Positions 38,676 to 46,907 are shown, counted from the stretch's first letter. The stretch is 64,000 nucleotides of DNA from Fluviispira sanaruensis (GCF_004295685.1 NZ_AP019368.1:1-64000); one strand, 5' to 3'. Notes: generated by a model not told the origin, from the sequence alone. Translations and numbers: made by a program.

Positions 38676-39824
38676 TTATTTTTTATCTAATTTATAATAA
38701 TCAGGAACAATTATTTTTCCATTAATTATTTTCTCTTTGATGTCATTAATCTCATTTACCTGTGCTTCTGTAAAGAATTTTTCATTGTATTGATCATATG
38801 CCCAATCAACTCCGCCATCATTTAAGTTGAAAGCTGTGTGCTCCGTGGTAAATGTTCCGTTCGTAAAATCTTTAATTGCAAAATACACTGCATTATCTAC
38901 TCTTTTAACCATACTGGTTAAAATGATTTCTGGCTTGATCCAATTTTGATTTGTATCAACACCAATCGCATAGTGTTTTGTTTTTGATTGTTTATTCATC
39001 TGTTCTGCAGAATCAAAAACACCTTGTCCTGAATTGGCAGCAACTTGGAAAATAACATCATTGCCTTCATTGTATTGTGCGTGCGCCAACTCTTTCGCTT
39101 TTGCGGGATTGTTCCATGCATCTGTTGTTATACCAACGTATGCGGAGGTGATTTTAATTTCTGAGTTAATATATTTTGCGCCCGCTTTATATCCTGTTTC
39201 AAAGCGATGGATAAGAGGGATATCCATTCCACCCACAAAACCTATTTTCCCTGTCTTTGATTTCATAGCTGCAATAGCACCAACTAAAAAAGAACCATCA
39301 TGTTCAGCAAACGTGATGGATCGAATGTTTTTTGCAGAGTTTTTGTCTTCTAGGTTTGTATCGACAGCGAGAAATTTCTTGTCGGGATACTTGGTAGCGA
39401 GTTCAGGGACGTATTCTGAGGGGTTGTAGCCGATGGCAATGATTAAATCACACTTCGCAGATGTGGCAAAACTCCTAAAGAAAGGATATATTTGAGCATC
39501 ATTCTTGGGCTCTACAAACTTACTGTTCTTACTAATAGAAAGTTCTTTCAGTGCTCGGTTAAAGCCTGTAACTGCAGATTCATTGAAAGACCTATCGTCC
39601 TTGCCTCCCTTGTCCAGAACCATACAAATCTTGGGTGGCTCCAATGTTTTAGAGGATTTTGATGTTTTAGAGGATTCTGATGCTTTAGAGGATTCTGATG
39701 CCTTAGAGGATTCTGGTGCTTTAGAGGATTCTGATGCATAAAGACTTAAAGAGGAGATTGTTGACATGCTTAGGAGAGGAAAAAGTAATAATCCCGTTTT
39801 TTTAAAGGTACAGTTAGGAGACAC
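38676..39824 (-). CDS. BMP family substrate-binding protein (copy 3) with hexapeptide-repeat linker
   Basis: First of three BMP-type binding protein genes. In-frame ATG 39875 exists, but AAAGGA stands six bases before GTG 39824. From there a clean signal peptide follows (hydrophobic TGLLLFPLLSMSTISSLSLYA). Between the signal peptide and the binding domain is a linker of about five six-residue units, ESSKAP/ESSKAS/ESSKAS/ESSKTS/KSSKTL, encoded by an 18-bp tandem DNA repeat at 39648-39737. The binding domain starts PPKICMVLDKGGKDDRSF and ends with GVDWAYDQYNEKFFTEAQV. A promoter lies just upstream, so it probably leads the seven-gene operon. Confidence 0.9.
   Translation of the reverse strand: MSPNCTFKKTGLLLFPLLSMSTISSLSLYASESSKAPESSKASESSKASESSKTSKSSKTLEPPKICMVLDKGGKDDRSFNESAVTGFNRALKELSISKNSKFVEPKNDAQIYPFFRSFATSAKCDLIIAIGYNPSEYVPELATKYPDKKFLAVDTNLEDKNSAKNIRSITFAEHDGSFLVGAIAAMKSKTGKIGFVGGMDIPLIHRFETGYKAGAKYINSEIKITSAYVGITTDAWNNPAKAKELAHAQYNEGNDVIFQVAANSGQGVFDSAEQMNKQSKTKHYAIGVDTNQNWIKPEIILTSMVKRVDNAVYFAIKDFTNGTFTTEHTAFNLNDGGVDWAYDQYNEKFFTEAQVNEINDIKEKIINGKIIVPDYYKLDKK
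39648..39737. repeat. 18-bp tandem repeat, five units, in BMP copy 3
   Basis: Units start at 39648, 39666, 39684, 39702 and 39720. The consensus on the plus strand is TTTAGAGGATTCTGATGC. Units differ at only a few positions. In the minus frame they encode the hexapeptide linker just after the signal peptide. A perfect in-frame period of 18 bp allows copy-number change without a frameshift. Confidence 0.95.
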
Positions 39825-39860
39825 GAGAGATCCTTTCTGAATAATGTTTCTTGGCAAAAT

Positions 39861-39889
39861 ATGATACTTAGCCAAATAGGCCTAGGCAA
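39861..39889 (-). promoter_or_regulatory. Probable promoter of the BMP/ABC operon
   Basis: Read on the minus strand: -35 TTGCCT (39884-39889), a 17-bp spacer, -10 TATCAT (39861-39866). Transcription would start near 39854, about 30 bp before GTG 39824. The -35 lies inside a palindrome GCCTAGGC, possibly an operator. Confidence 0.5.
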
Positions 39890-40007
39890 AAAAGGCATAG
39901 CACAAATGCGCCAAATGTTTCTAGGACTTTTTGATTCTTTGCTACGTTAGCTTAAGTGCCTTATTTCACCAAAAATATACGGACTGAGAAAAAAATGACA
40001 ATCTGTG

Positions 40008-40036
40008 TTGACTTCTCTTTTTTGATTTTGTACACC
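40008..40036 (+). promoter_or_regulatory. Possible promoter of the tRNA-Arg/tRNA-Ser/tadA cluster
   Basis: TTGACT at 40008-40013, a 17-bp spacer, then TACACC at 40031-40036. The -10 is poor but the -35 is strong. Transcription would start about 40 bp upstream of tRNA-Arg. Confidence 0.4.
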
Positions 40037-40084
40037 ACAGAACACTCTGGCAGTGAAGATGAAAATCTTTCTGACAAGGTCAAT

Positions 40085-40161
40085 GCGCGGTTAGCTCAGC
40101 TGGATAGAGCACCAGACTACGAATCTGGCGGTCAGGCGTTCGAATCGCTTACCGCGCGCCA
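40085..40161 (+). tRNA. tRNA-Arg (anticodon ACG)
   Basis: A 77-nt cloverleaf with acceptor stem GCGCGGT/ACCGCGC, D-loop TTAGCTCAGC...GATAGAGC, anticodon stem CCAGA/TCTGG around loop CTACGAA, and T-loop GTTCGAATC. The CCA end is encoded. Anticodon ACG needs A34-to-inosine editing by TadA, whose gene lies 134 bp downstream. Confidence 0.97.
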
Positions 40162-40183
40162 TTTTTATATATTTATCCCTTGG

Positions 40184-40273
40184 GGAGCGATGGGTGAGTG
40201 GCTCAAACCACGCCCTTGCTAAGGGCGCGAAGGGGAGACTCTTCCGAGGGTTCGAATCCCTCTCGCTCCGCCA
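40184..40273 (+). tRNA. tRNA-Ser (anticodon GCT)
   Basis: A 90-nt type II tRNA with acceptor stem GGAGCGA/TCGCTCC, a long variable arm, anticodon loop TTGCTAA (anticodon GCT, reads AGC/AGT serine) and T-loop GTTCGAATC. CCA is encoded. It lies 22 bp after tRNA-Arg and 22 bp before tadA. Confidence 0.97.
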
Positions 40274-40295
40274 CCTTTTCTAGGTTATACACCTT

Positions 40296-40781
40296 TTGTC
40301 TAATACAAAATCCACAACTAAAAGTTTAAATCATAAAGTGTACATGGAAAAATGTATTGAACTTGCAAAAAAAGCTTCTGCATTGGGTGAAGTCCCCGTT
40401 GGTGCCGTGATAGTTAATGCACATGGCGAAATTATTTCTGAAGCTTACAATCTTCGCGAAACGGAAAATCGAGCGACCGCCCATGCGGAGCTTATCGCAA
40501 TTGAGCTTGCATGTAAAAAACTTGGGCGTTGGCGTTTAAGCGATTGCAGTCTTTATGTGAGTCTAGAACCTTGTTTTATGTGTGCAGGAGCTATAATACT
40601 TTCGAGAATCCCAAGCATAATCTTTGCTGCCTGTGATCCCAAGGCAGGGGCTGTTGGAAGCCTAGATAACATTTTAAATGACAAGCGCTTAAACCATCAA
40701 TGTGAAATCACTCAAGGTGTTTGTTCTGAAGAGTCTTCAATGCTGCTAAAAAGCTTTTTTAAAGCACGGCGAAAAAAATAA
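40296..40781 (+). CDS. tadA: tRNA adenosine(34) deaminase
   Basis: Deaminates A34 of tRNA-Arg(ACG) to inosine, which lets it read CGU, CGC and CGA. The 161-residue product has the zinc deaminase core HAE at 63-65 (His63, catalytic Glu65) and EPCFMC at 91-96 (Cys93, Cys96), plus GEVPVGAVIV at 31-40, the TadA-type N-terminal signature. The start is TTG 40296, since the next candidate, ATG 40344, begins exactly at the conserved YM of the first helix and would clip it. It follows tRNA-Ser(GCT) by 22 bp and shares the strand with its own substrate tRNA. Confidence 0.93.
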   Translation: MSNTKSTTKSLNHKVYMEKCIELAKKASALGEVPVGAVIVNAHGEIISEAYNLRETENRATAHAELIAIELACKKLGRWRLSDCSLYVSLEPCFMCAGAIILSRIPSIIFAACDPKAGAVGSLDNILNDKRLNHQCEITQGVCSEESSMLLKSFFKARRKK

Positions 40782-40901
40782 TTTAAATTTTGAAAATAAT
40801 TTTCCTATTGTGTAAATAGAAGAAAATGTATCTATTATTTGATACAATTAAGCATTCATGAAAAGATTGCGTTTAAATTATTTAATTTGGAGAATTATTC
40901 T

Positions 40902-41717
40902 GTGGAAGCCCCTTACCAATTCAATGGCTTAGCTATTGGTGTTGTTCTGGCTGCAGGGATGGGAAAAAGAATGAATTCCCATTTACCAAAAGTAGCTCAT
41001 GTTCTGTTTGGCAAACCATTGGTTATTTGGGCTATAGAATCGCTCATAGTGGCTGAAGTTAAGAAAATTATTGTTGTTATCTCTCCTAAGCAAAAACTCG
41101 TTGAAGAAATCATTGCACTGCATTCTTTTCCAAAAGATATTAATATCAATTTTGCCTATCAAGAAAATCCATTGGGCACAGGACATGCTGCTGCCTGTGG
41201 GGTAGAAGCGGCAAAAAAATATTTTACAAACGAAATTGAAAATAGTGCAAAGACAAACATTATTATTACCCCTGGTGACAGTCCTGGAGTTGAGGGTGAA
41301 ACTTTTAAAACATTCCTCAAAACCCATGCAGAGCAGAATAATTCATTTACTATCATGACTTTTAAGGCTAAAAATCCTTTTGGCTATGGACGTATTTTAA
41401 CAGATAGTAATAAAGAATTCATAGCAATTCGAGAAGAAAAAGATTGTAATGAGAATGAGAAAAAAATTGCTCTTTGCAATTCTGGCTTCTTATGCGCGAA
41501 TTTAAATGACTTAGATGCTATTTTATCTAAGCTCAATAATACAAATGCAGCGAAAGAATATTATTTAACTGATGCACCCGAAATTTCTAAAAAATTAGGG
41601 AATAAAATTGGTTATATGATAGGTCAAGATGAAAGTGAATTTTTAGGGATTAACTCCCAAGAACAATTGGCAGAAATGGAAGTCAAATTCCAGAACAAAT
41701 ATGCAAATATAAAATGA
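40902..41717 (+). CDS. GlmU-like UDP-GlcNAc pyrophosphorylase domain protein (no acetyltransferase domain)
   Basis: Nucleotidyltransferase that would form UDP-GlcNAc from UTP and GlcNAc-1-P. The 271-residue product carries the GT-A pyrophosphorylase motifs LAAGMGKRMNSHLPK at about 16-30, ENPLGTGHAA, PGDSPGV (GlmU has GDxPL), and GFLCANLNDL with YYLTD, as in GlmU domain 1. The left-handed beta-helix acetyltransferase half of GlmU is absent. GTG 40902 is chosen because TTTGGAGAA stands seven bases upstream; the open frame reaches 40839. The gene ends 19 bp before glmS, which makes the precursor of the same pathway. Another sugar nucleotide product is possible. Confidence 0.85.
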   Translation: MEAPYQFNGLAIGVVLAAGMGKRMNSHLPKVAHVLFGKPLVIWAIESLIVAEVKKIIVVISPKQKLVEEIIALHSFPKDININFAYQENPLGTGHAAACGVEAAKKYFTNEIENSAKTNIIITPGDSPGVEGETFKTFLKTHAEQNNSFTIMTFKAKNPFGYGRILTDSNKEFIAIREEKDCNENEKKIALCNSGFLCANLNDLDAILSKLNNTNAAKEYYLTDAPEISKKLGNKIGYMIGQDESEFLGINSQEQLAEMEVKFQNKYANIK

Positions 41718-41736
41718 TAGGAATGAGGTTTAATAT

Positions 41737-43587
41737 ATGTGCGGTGTGATTGGGTATATTGGCTCGAATGCAACTCCAGAATTCTTTTACAATGGACTGA
41801 AGCGCCTAGAGTATAGAGGGTATGACTCAGCGGGTATTGCAATGATGAATTCCGATGGAGTTTTTATTCAGAGAGCTGAAGGAAAATTAAATAATTTACA
41901 AAATAAATTAGCAAATCTCCCAGCGAGTACAAGAATAGGTATAGGTCATACCCGTTGGGCTACGCATGGAAAGCCAACAGAGAGTAACGCACACCCCCAT
42001 CGTTCTGAAAATATAGTGTTATTACACAATGGTATTATCGAAAATTATAAATCTTTAAAAGATTTTCTAATAACTAAAGGCTATAAATTCCAGAGTGAGA
42101 CCGATACCGAAGTTGCAGCGCATTTATTAAATTATGAATATAAAAAATTGGCAGAAGAAAAGAATAGTTTTGAGCGCATAAAAAAAGCTATTTTTTCCTT
42201 AGTTTCTCAAATCCACGGTGCATTTGCATTTGGGATTTTATGCACCGATGTGCCTGATACTTTATTTGTTATAAAATATGGGTCTCCTATTGTTCTGGGA
42301 CTAGGGAAAAATGAAAATTATATGGCGTCGGGCATAACGGCTCTTGTCGATCACACCCGTTCTATCATTATTATGGAAGATAAAGAAATAGCTTTCTTAA
42401 ATGCAGAAAGTATTTCCATTGTCGATTTTGCAGGAAAAGAAGTTTTAAGAAAGCCAATAGAAATTTCATGGTCCACTGCTATGCTCGATAAAAATGGTTA
42501 TGATCATTATATGCTAAAAGAGATCCATGAGCAGCCACAGGCGGTTGCGCAGACAATCAAAGGTCGACTCGATCGTGATATAGGTAAAATTAATCTTGAA
42601 AATTATGGAATATCGAAAATAAACTTAAAAGAAATTGAGCGCATTCAAATTGTAGCTTGTGGGACAAGTTATTATGCAGGCTGTCTCGCTCGTTACTTTA
42701 TTGAACAATTCACAAGAATTCCAGTTGAAGTGGATCTCGCAAGTGAATCAAGATATAGAACGCCCACAGTGACAGCTAAGACATTAAGTGTCGCACTTTC
42801 ACAAAGTGGAGAAACAATTGACACTTTGCAAGCAATAAAATTTGCCAAAGAAAATGGTGCTAAAACACTTGCGATTGTGAACATGCCTGGAAGCACAATT
42901 GCTCATAATTGTCATGATGAAAGCCTTATTTATGCTGGACCTGAGGTGGGTGTTGCGAGCACAAAAGCTCTATCTGCACAAATCAGTTCCCTTATTATTC
43001 TAGGTTTAGCTCTGGCGCAGGAACAAAAAAAGCTTTCATCCGAAAAAATTGCAGAATATATCGATGAACTTGTTAAAATCCCGAGTTTACTTGAGAAGAC
43101 CTTGACTCTATCAAGTTATATTGAACATCTTTCTAAGAAATTTTATAATGCACTGAGTATTCTTTTTATTGGCAGAGGTCCGCAGTGGTATGTCGCCATG
43201 GAAGGTGCGCTCAAACTCAAAGAATTATCTTATATTCATGCAGAAGGTTATGCTGCGGGAGAACTTAAGCATGGGCCCATTGCTCTTATAGATGAAAATA
43301 TATGGTCTGTTTGTATTGCTCCTAAGGACAGTTATTATGAGAAAACAATAAGCAATATTGAAGAAATTCGCGCACGCGGTGGAAAGATTTTAGCAGTGGG
43401 CACAGAAGGGGATGAAAACTTAAAAAGTATTTCCGACGAATTTATCGGGGTGCCAGAATGCTCAGAGCTTATTCAACCATTTTTAACTACAGTTCCGTTA
43501 CATTTGTTATCTTATTGGGTGGCTGTTAAAAAAGGAACAGACGTTGATCAGCCTCGGAATTTAGCAAAAAGTGTTACTGTAGAATAA
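41737..43587 (+). CDS. glmS: Glutamine-fructose-6-phosphate aminotransferase (isomerizing)
   Basis: Makes glucosamine 6-phosphate from fructose 6-phosphate and glutamine, the first step toward UDP-GlcNAc for peptidoglycan and LPS. The 616-residue product has the Ntn glutaminase domain with catalytic Cys2 (MCGVIGYIG) and RGYDSAG, HTRWATHG, HNGIIENY motifs. Two SIS domains follow (IVACGTSYYAG, SQSGETIDTL, then ILFIGRGPQW). It ends with KSVTVE, as usual. Only 19 bp separate it from the GlmU-like gene, so no glmS ribozyme can be present here. Confidence 0.97.
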   Translation: MCGVIGYIGSNATPEFFYNGLKRLEYRGYDSAGIAMMNSDGVFIQRAEGKLNNLQNKLANLPASTRIGIGHTRWATHGKPTESNAHPHRSENIVLLHNGIIENYKSLKDFLITKGYKFQSETDTEVAAHLLNYEYKKLAEEKNSFERIKKAIFSLVSQIHGAFAFGILCTDVPDTLFVIKYGSPIVLGLGKNENYMASGITALVDHTRSIIIMEDKEIAFLNAESISIVDFAGKEVLRKPIEISWSTAMLDKNGYDHYMLKEIHEQPQAVAQTIKGRLDRDIGKINLENYGISKINLKEIERIQIVACGTSYYAGCLARYFIEQFTRIPVEVDLASESRYRTPTVTAKTLSVALSQSGETIDTLQAIKFAKENGAKTLAIVNMPGSTIAHNCHDESLIYAGPEVGVASTKALSAQISSLIILGLALAQEQKKLSSEKIAEYIDELVKIPSLLEKTLTLSSYIEHLSKKFYNALSILFIGRGPQWYVAMEGALKLKELSYIHAEGYAAGELKHGPIALIDENIWSVCIAPKDSYYEKTISNIEEIRARGGKILAVGTEGDENLKSISDEFIGVPECSELIQPFLTTVPLHLLSYWVAVKKGTDVDQPRNLAKSVTVE

Positions 43588-43611
43588 AACAAAATATAAT
43601 AAGGAAGTAAA

Positions 43612-44076
43612 ATGAGCTCTCAATATAAAAAAATCAATATACCTGAGAGAAAAAATATTGTCCTTATTGCCCATGATAATAAAAAAAGAGAGTTATTGGA
43701 GTGGGCTGTTTTACATGCGAAAGAACTAGCTAAACATAACCTTTATGCCACTGGCACCACAGGAAAACTTTTAGAGCGCGAAACAGGACTCGAAGTCACA
43801 TGTTTTGAAAGTGGTCCTTTGGGTGGAGATATGCAAGCGGGTGCGTATATTGCAGATGGGAAACTCGACCTTGTTCTTTTTTTCTGGGATCCTCTTGCCG
43901 CCCAACCACATGATCCCGATGTCCGAGCATTATTAAGAGTGGCTGTGGTGTGGAATGTCCCGCTTGCCTGCAATCAGTCTTCCGCCGATTTCCTGATAAC
44001 GTCTCCCTATTTTTCTGGAAAATATATTAAAACAGTGACTGATTTCACTGTGTATAAAAATAGAAAAAGCCCTTAA
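43612..44076 (+). CDS. mgsA: Methylglyoxal synthase
   Basis: Converts dihydroxyacetone phosphate to methylglyoxal and phosphate, a bypass that relieves sugar-phosphate stress. The 154-residue product has the family core NIVLIAHDNKK, ATGTTGKLL, GPLGGDMQAGA with the catalytic Asp73, and WDPLAAQPHDPDVRALLR with His100. It follows glmS by 24 bp, suggesting a hexose/amino-sugar operon. An inverted repeat at its end serves as probable terminator. Confidence 0.95.
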   Translation: MSSQYKKINIPERKNIVLIAHDNKKRELLEWAVLHAKELAKHNLYATGTTGKLLERETGLEVTCFESGPLGGDMQAGAYIADGKLDLVLFFWDPLAAQPHDPDVRALLRVAVVWNVPLACNQSSADFLITSPYFSGKYIKTVTDFTVYKNRKSP

Positions 44077-44098
44077 TTAAAGTCTATTTTCTATTTTT
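44056..44098 (+). terminator. Possible terminator after mgsA (AT-rich inverted repeat)
   Basis: Perfect 12-bp inverted repeat AAAAATAGAAAA (44056-44067) and TTTTCTATTTTT (44087-44098). The stem is almost all A-T, but the downstream arm ends in a T-run. It overlaps the last codons of mgsA. Confidence 0.5.
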
Positions 44099-44320
44099 CC
44101 CAAATGTATCTCGCATCTGGAATTTTTTCTTCATATCGCTCACCATTTGTTTTTTCAGTTAAAATTTGAGTGATTTTTTATTTTTATATGCGATACGATT
44201 GCTATGTTTTTCTGAACTTGGGATTAGTTATACTGTAATCATAATATAGAAGGTGATATCTATGAAGTGAGCAGATATGGGCTTTTCTCAAAGCTGAATT
44301 ATTCAGACTGAAAAAGAATA

Positions 44321-44949
44321 ATGTCTAATCTTATAAACAATGCCTTTGAAGTATTGCCAAATGGTGAAGGTAAAATTTTAGTAAAAATAAGGCTTCACGA
44401 ACAGGATAGAATATATATAACAGTTGAAGATCCTGGTAAAGGAATTCCTTTAAAAGTCTTTTCTCAAATTGGAGTTGGAGGGGCTAGTTTTAATGAAGAG
44501 TCTGGAAGAGGACTTGGTTTATTTCATGCTCGTTTAACAATTTGTGATTGGAGTGAGCGCCTTCGCATAAATTCTGAAGTTGATATTGGTACAAAAATAT
44601 CTATAGATTTAGTAAGAACAAAAGAGCCAATTTGGTTTGTTCCAAAAATTAAAATCTTAAATAAGCAAACAGTTATTATTGATGACGAGCAAAGAATTCA
44701 TGAGTATGAGACAAGTGTCTTAATAATTTACTTATATTTGAGTATGGGGTTAAAATGACTCATTTTAACAATCCAAAATCTTTCAGTGAATGGGCTCATT
44801 TGCATTTTGACACTTTAAAAGATAGTTTCTGTCTTTGCTATTATGATTTTTATGAATTTAAAGACAGTGGTCTTGATCTATTTGAGAAGTATCACATAAA
44901 GAAATCGATTATAGTAACAGCGTATTTCGAGAATGAAGAGATAATTTAA
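44321..44949 (+). pseudogene. Broken sensor/ATPase gene (HATPase plus receiver-like segment)
   Basis: Two open frames seem to be pieces of one former gene. The first (44321-44758) starts inside a GHKL ATPase domain: N-box NLINNAFEVLPNG, G1 DPGKGIP, G2 GRGLGLFHARL, then a hinge and VIIDDEQRIHE, like the start of a receiver-type domain. It then leaves frame. The second (44755-44949) continues with FNNPKSFSEWAHLHF and GLDLFEKYHIKKSIIVTAYFENEEII, as expected further along such a domain. The N-terminal sensory half is missing and the end is cut short. A frameshift near 44700-44755 is inferred. Confidence 0.65.
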
Positions 44950-45063
44950 GGATGTGAAAAAATAAGAGTAGGATTAATACTGAAAATTATTGTTTATTTT
45001 GTTTTGCTATCTATAGACGAGTAAAATAAAAATTAATTAATAATAAGTGGTTTCCAAATAAAT

Positions 45064-45375
45064 TCAGAAATTTTCTAAACGCACAACTTCAAAAGCAGGC
45101 TCTTCATAAGGATGACTTGTTTTTAATGCCTTAATTACTTCATGAATATTCTGTTCGGAGCAAAGCATTTCAACTTTGTATTCAGGAACTTTTTCAAGTT
45201 TATTTTGTTCACCTATAAATGGATTGCTGCTCTTTAGCGGCATAAACTGACCTTCGCCTATAGTTTGCCAGGCACAGCAGCTATAGTTACCTATTTGTCC
45301 AGCACCATTTGCAAACATGGCATTTTTAACATTTTCAACGTGTGTTTCTGGAACAAAAAAATATATTTTATACAT
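45064..45375 (-). CDS. NIF3 C-terminal-domain-like / YqfO-family small protein
   Basis: The 103-residue product matches the CutA-like domain found inserted in YqfO/NIF3 proteins and as stand-alone members: KIYFFVPETHVENVKNAMFANGAGQIGNY near the start and SHPYEEPAFEVVRLEN at the end (in pieces). The conserved GAGxIGxYxxC is present. Its function is unclear in the family; metal or small-ligand binding has been suggested. It stands alone on the minus strand, with no clear operon partner. Confidence 0.82.
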   Translation of the reverse strand: MYKIYFFVPETHVENVKNAMFANGAGQIGNYSCCAWQTIGEGQFMPLKSSNPFIGEQNKLEKVPEYKVEMLCSEQNIHEVIKALKTSHPYEEPAFEVVRLENF

Positions 45376-45936
45376 TTGAATTCCCTTATGTGAATTTAGT
45401 TCTGAGCAAGAGGATGATTTAGAATGATATTATGTTGCATTTTTTCTTAATATAAAATTGAAACATAAAAACCAAAAGAGTCGCTCAGCGTCATCCAAAA
45501 ATTTTAAATATTTCTTCGCTTTTGTCAAATAAGACGATTTAAATTTACTGCATAAAATGTGTGGTAAGCTTAAAAAAATAATAATGTTTTAAAAGAAATT
45601 ATCTTTGCGTTTATATTGGTTTTTTATAATTATATATTATTAGAGATATTTCAAAAAAAAATAATAGAAAGTCCGGTCCAATTATTTAGCCTATAAGTAT
45701 CATTCCTCACAATTTGCATTTAAACACACTAGAATTTAGTCTATCTGACTTTTATTCACTTCAGGCAAATTTCACAGTCTTTGTAAGAGCTCCTAAGCCA
45801 CTCAAAGTCATTTTCCAAACTCTTCTCATGCTTTTGTAAAATATCTAACTTTTGTGTTAATATTCAAAAGAAGACGTTAAGAGAAGCTAATTTTTAGCTA
45901 AGAATTTTACAAATCTGAATAGTTTACTTTTTTAAT
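45376..45936. other. Gene-free intergenic stretch
   Basis: Very AT-rich and without a convincing gene. On the minus strand, codons from about 45866 down to a stop at 45756 form an unbroken frame with protein-like content (ENDFEWLRSSYKDCEICLK) but no start codon. The 3' part holds the solute-binding-protein promoter just past 45936. Confidence 0.5.
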
Positions 45937-45965
45937 TTGACCGATGATGTTTGATTTCGTATATT
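45937..45965 (+). promoter_or_regulatory. Sigma70 promoter of the solute-binding-protein gene
   Basis: TTGACC at 45937-45942, a 17-bp spacer, and TATATT at 45960-45965. The transcript would start near 45972, leaving a leader of about 40 nt before ATG 46012. Confidence 0.65.
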
Positions 45966-46011
45966 ATAGTATGAGTAGCAAATTATTAATAATATTAAAG
46001 TAAGGTTGTGT

Positions 46012-46845
46012 ATGGTTAAAAAAATAACTGATCAATCAATTTTCATAAACATTATTTTTAAGCTCTTTTTTATATTTTATTATGCGCATTTTGCTTATGC
46101 TTCCGAAAAACCAACTTGTTTTAAAGAATTTAGTGTGGCGTTTTATGATACTGGGTTTTACTATATACAAAGTAAAAATGAAGGAATAAATAAATATATA
46201 TTCCATGAATTATCTAAAAGAAGTGGTTGTAAAATATATGAATACACAGCGCCAAGAGCCAGAATCTGGAAAGATTTAAAAAGTGGAAAACTAGACTTTG
46301 GTACGAATGCTATTATAAGTAAGGAAAGAGAAAGTTTCGCTTATTTTTCAAGTTATACTAAAATTAAAAATTATGCATTAGTTCGGAAAGAATTAAAAGA
46401 TAAAACTCTTGAAGGTTTTATAAAAAATGAAAGTGCGGTATTTGGTGTCATACGTGGATATCTGCATGGAAGTCAAAAGTTAGATGATTTTGTTGATAAA
46501 ATGAGAAAACTAAATAGAATAGAAGAATCAGTAACCCAGGAACAGCTTTACATGAAATTAAATAAAAATCATGTGCAAGGTATATTTGCTCCTTATGGTA
46601 ATTATAAGAGGTATCCAAAAGAATTGACTGGTTTTAAAAAAGAAGTTGTTCTGACTGATTGGAATTCTGATGAGAAAATCTTAAATTCTAATATTATGTT
46701 TTCCAAAAAAGTATTCTCAAAAGAAGAGTTTAATAAGTGGGATAATATTATTAAAAGTATTGTAAAAGATGGTACCTTAAAGAAGTTTTTTTTAAAATAC
46801 TTTACTGAAAAAGAAATAAAAAAATATTATTTATTGCCTGATTAA
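46012..46845 (+). CDS. Solute-binding protein, amino-acid (SBP_bac_3) type
   Basis: The 277-residue product has a signal peptide with a hydrophobic core (FINIIFKLFFIFYYAHFAYA) and a type-2 periplasmic binding fold: NKYIFHELSKRSGC, YTAPRARIWKDLKSGKLDFG and TNAIISKERESFAYFSS (in pieces), all typical of polar-amino-acid binding proteins. No ABC permease or ATPase is adjacent, so it may serve a distant transporter or act as a sensor input. In-frame TTG 46006 lies six bases upstream; AAGG spaced six bases from ATG 46012 favours the latter. Confidence 0.8.
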   Translation: MVKKITDQSIFINIIFKLFFIFYYAHFAYASEKPTCFKEFSVAFYDTGFYYIQSKNEGINKYIFHELSKRSGCKIYEYTAPRARIWKDLKSGKLDFGTNAIISKERESFAYFSSYTKIKNYALVRKELKDKTLEGFIKNESAVFGVIRGYLHGSQKLDDFVDKMRKLNRIEESVTQEQLYMKLNKNHVQGIFAPYGNYKRYPKELTGFKKEVVLTDWNSDEKILNSNIMFSKKVFSKEEFNKWDNIIKSIVKDGTLKKFFLKYFTEKEIKKYYLLPD

Positions 46846-46907
46846 TAGACGAATATTTATAAATTATGAGAGTGAGTTATAGCTATTTCATCTATTCTGA
46901 CCAGCAA

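Noticed and set aside
39648-39737. Possible CRISPR-like repeat
   Set aside because: Units are 18 bp in perfect tandem with no spacers and encode a protein linker, so this is not CRISPR.
39505-39741. Plus-strand frame with a repeated EDSDALEDSDAL-type product
   Set aside because: It is antisense to the 18-bp repeat of BMP copy 3; the minus frame is the one with a signal peptide and a binding domain.
39956-40222. Plus-strand frame across the tRNA cluster
   Set aside because: It overlaps tRNA-Arg and part of tRNA-Ser; those folds explain the sequence.
41718-41736. glmS ribozyme upstream of glmS
   Set aside because: Only 19 bp separate the GlmU-like gene from glmS, too short for the ribozyme, and no such fold was seen.
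44056-44098. Attachment site or transposon end from the 12-bp inverted repeat
   Set aside because: The perfect repeat lies at the end of mgsA with a T-run, which fits a weak terminator better.
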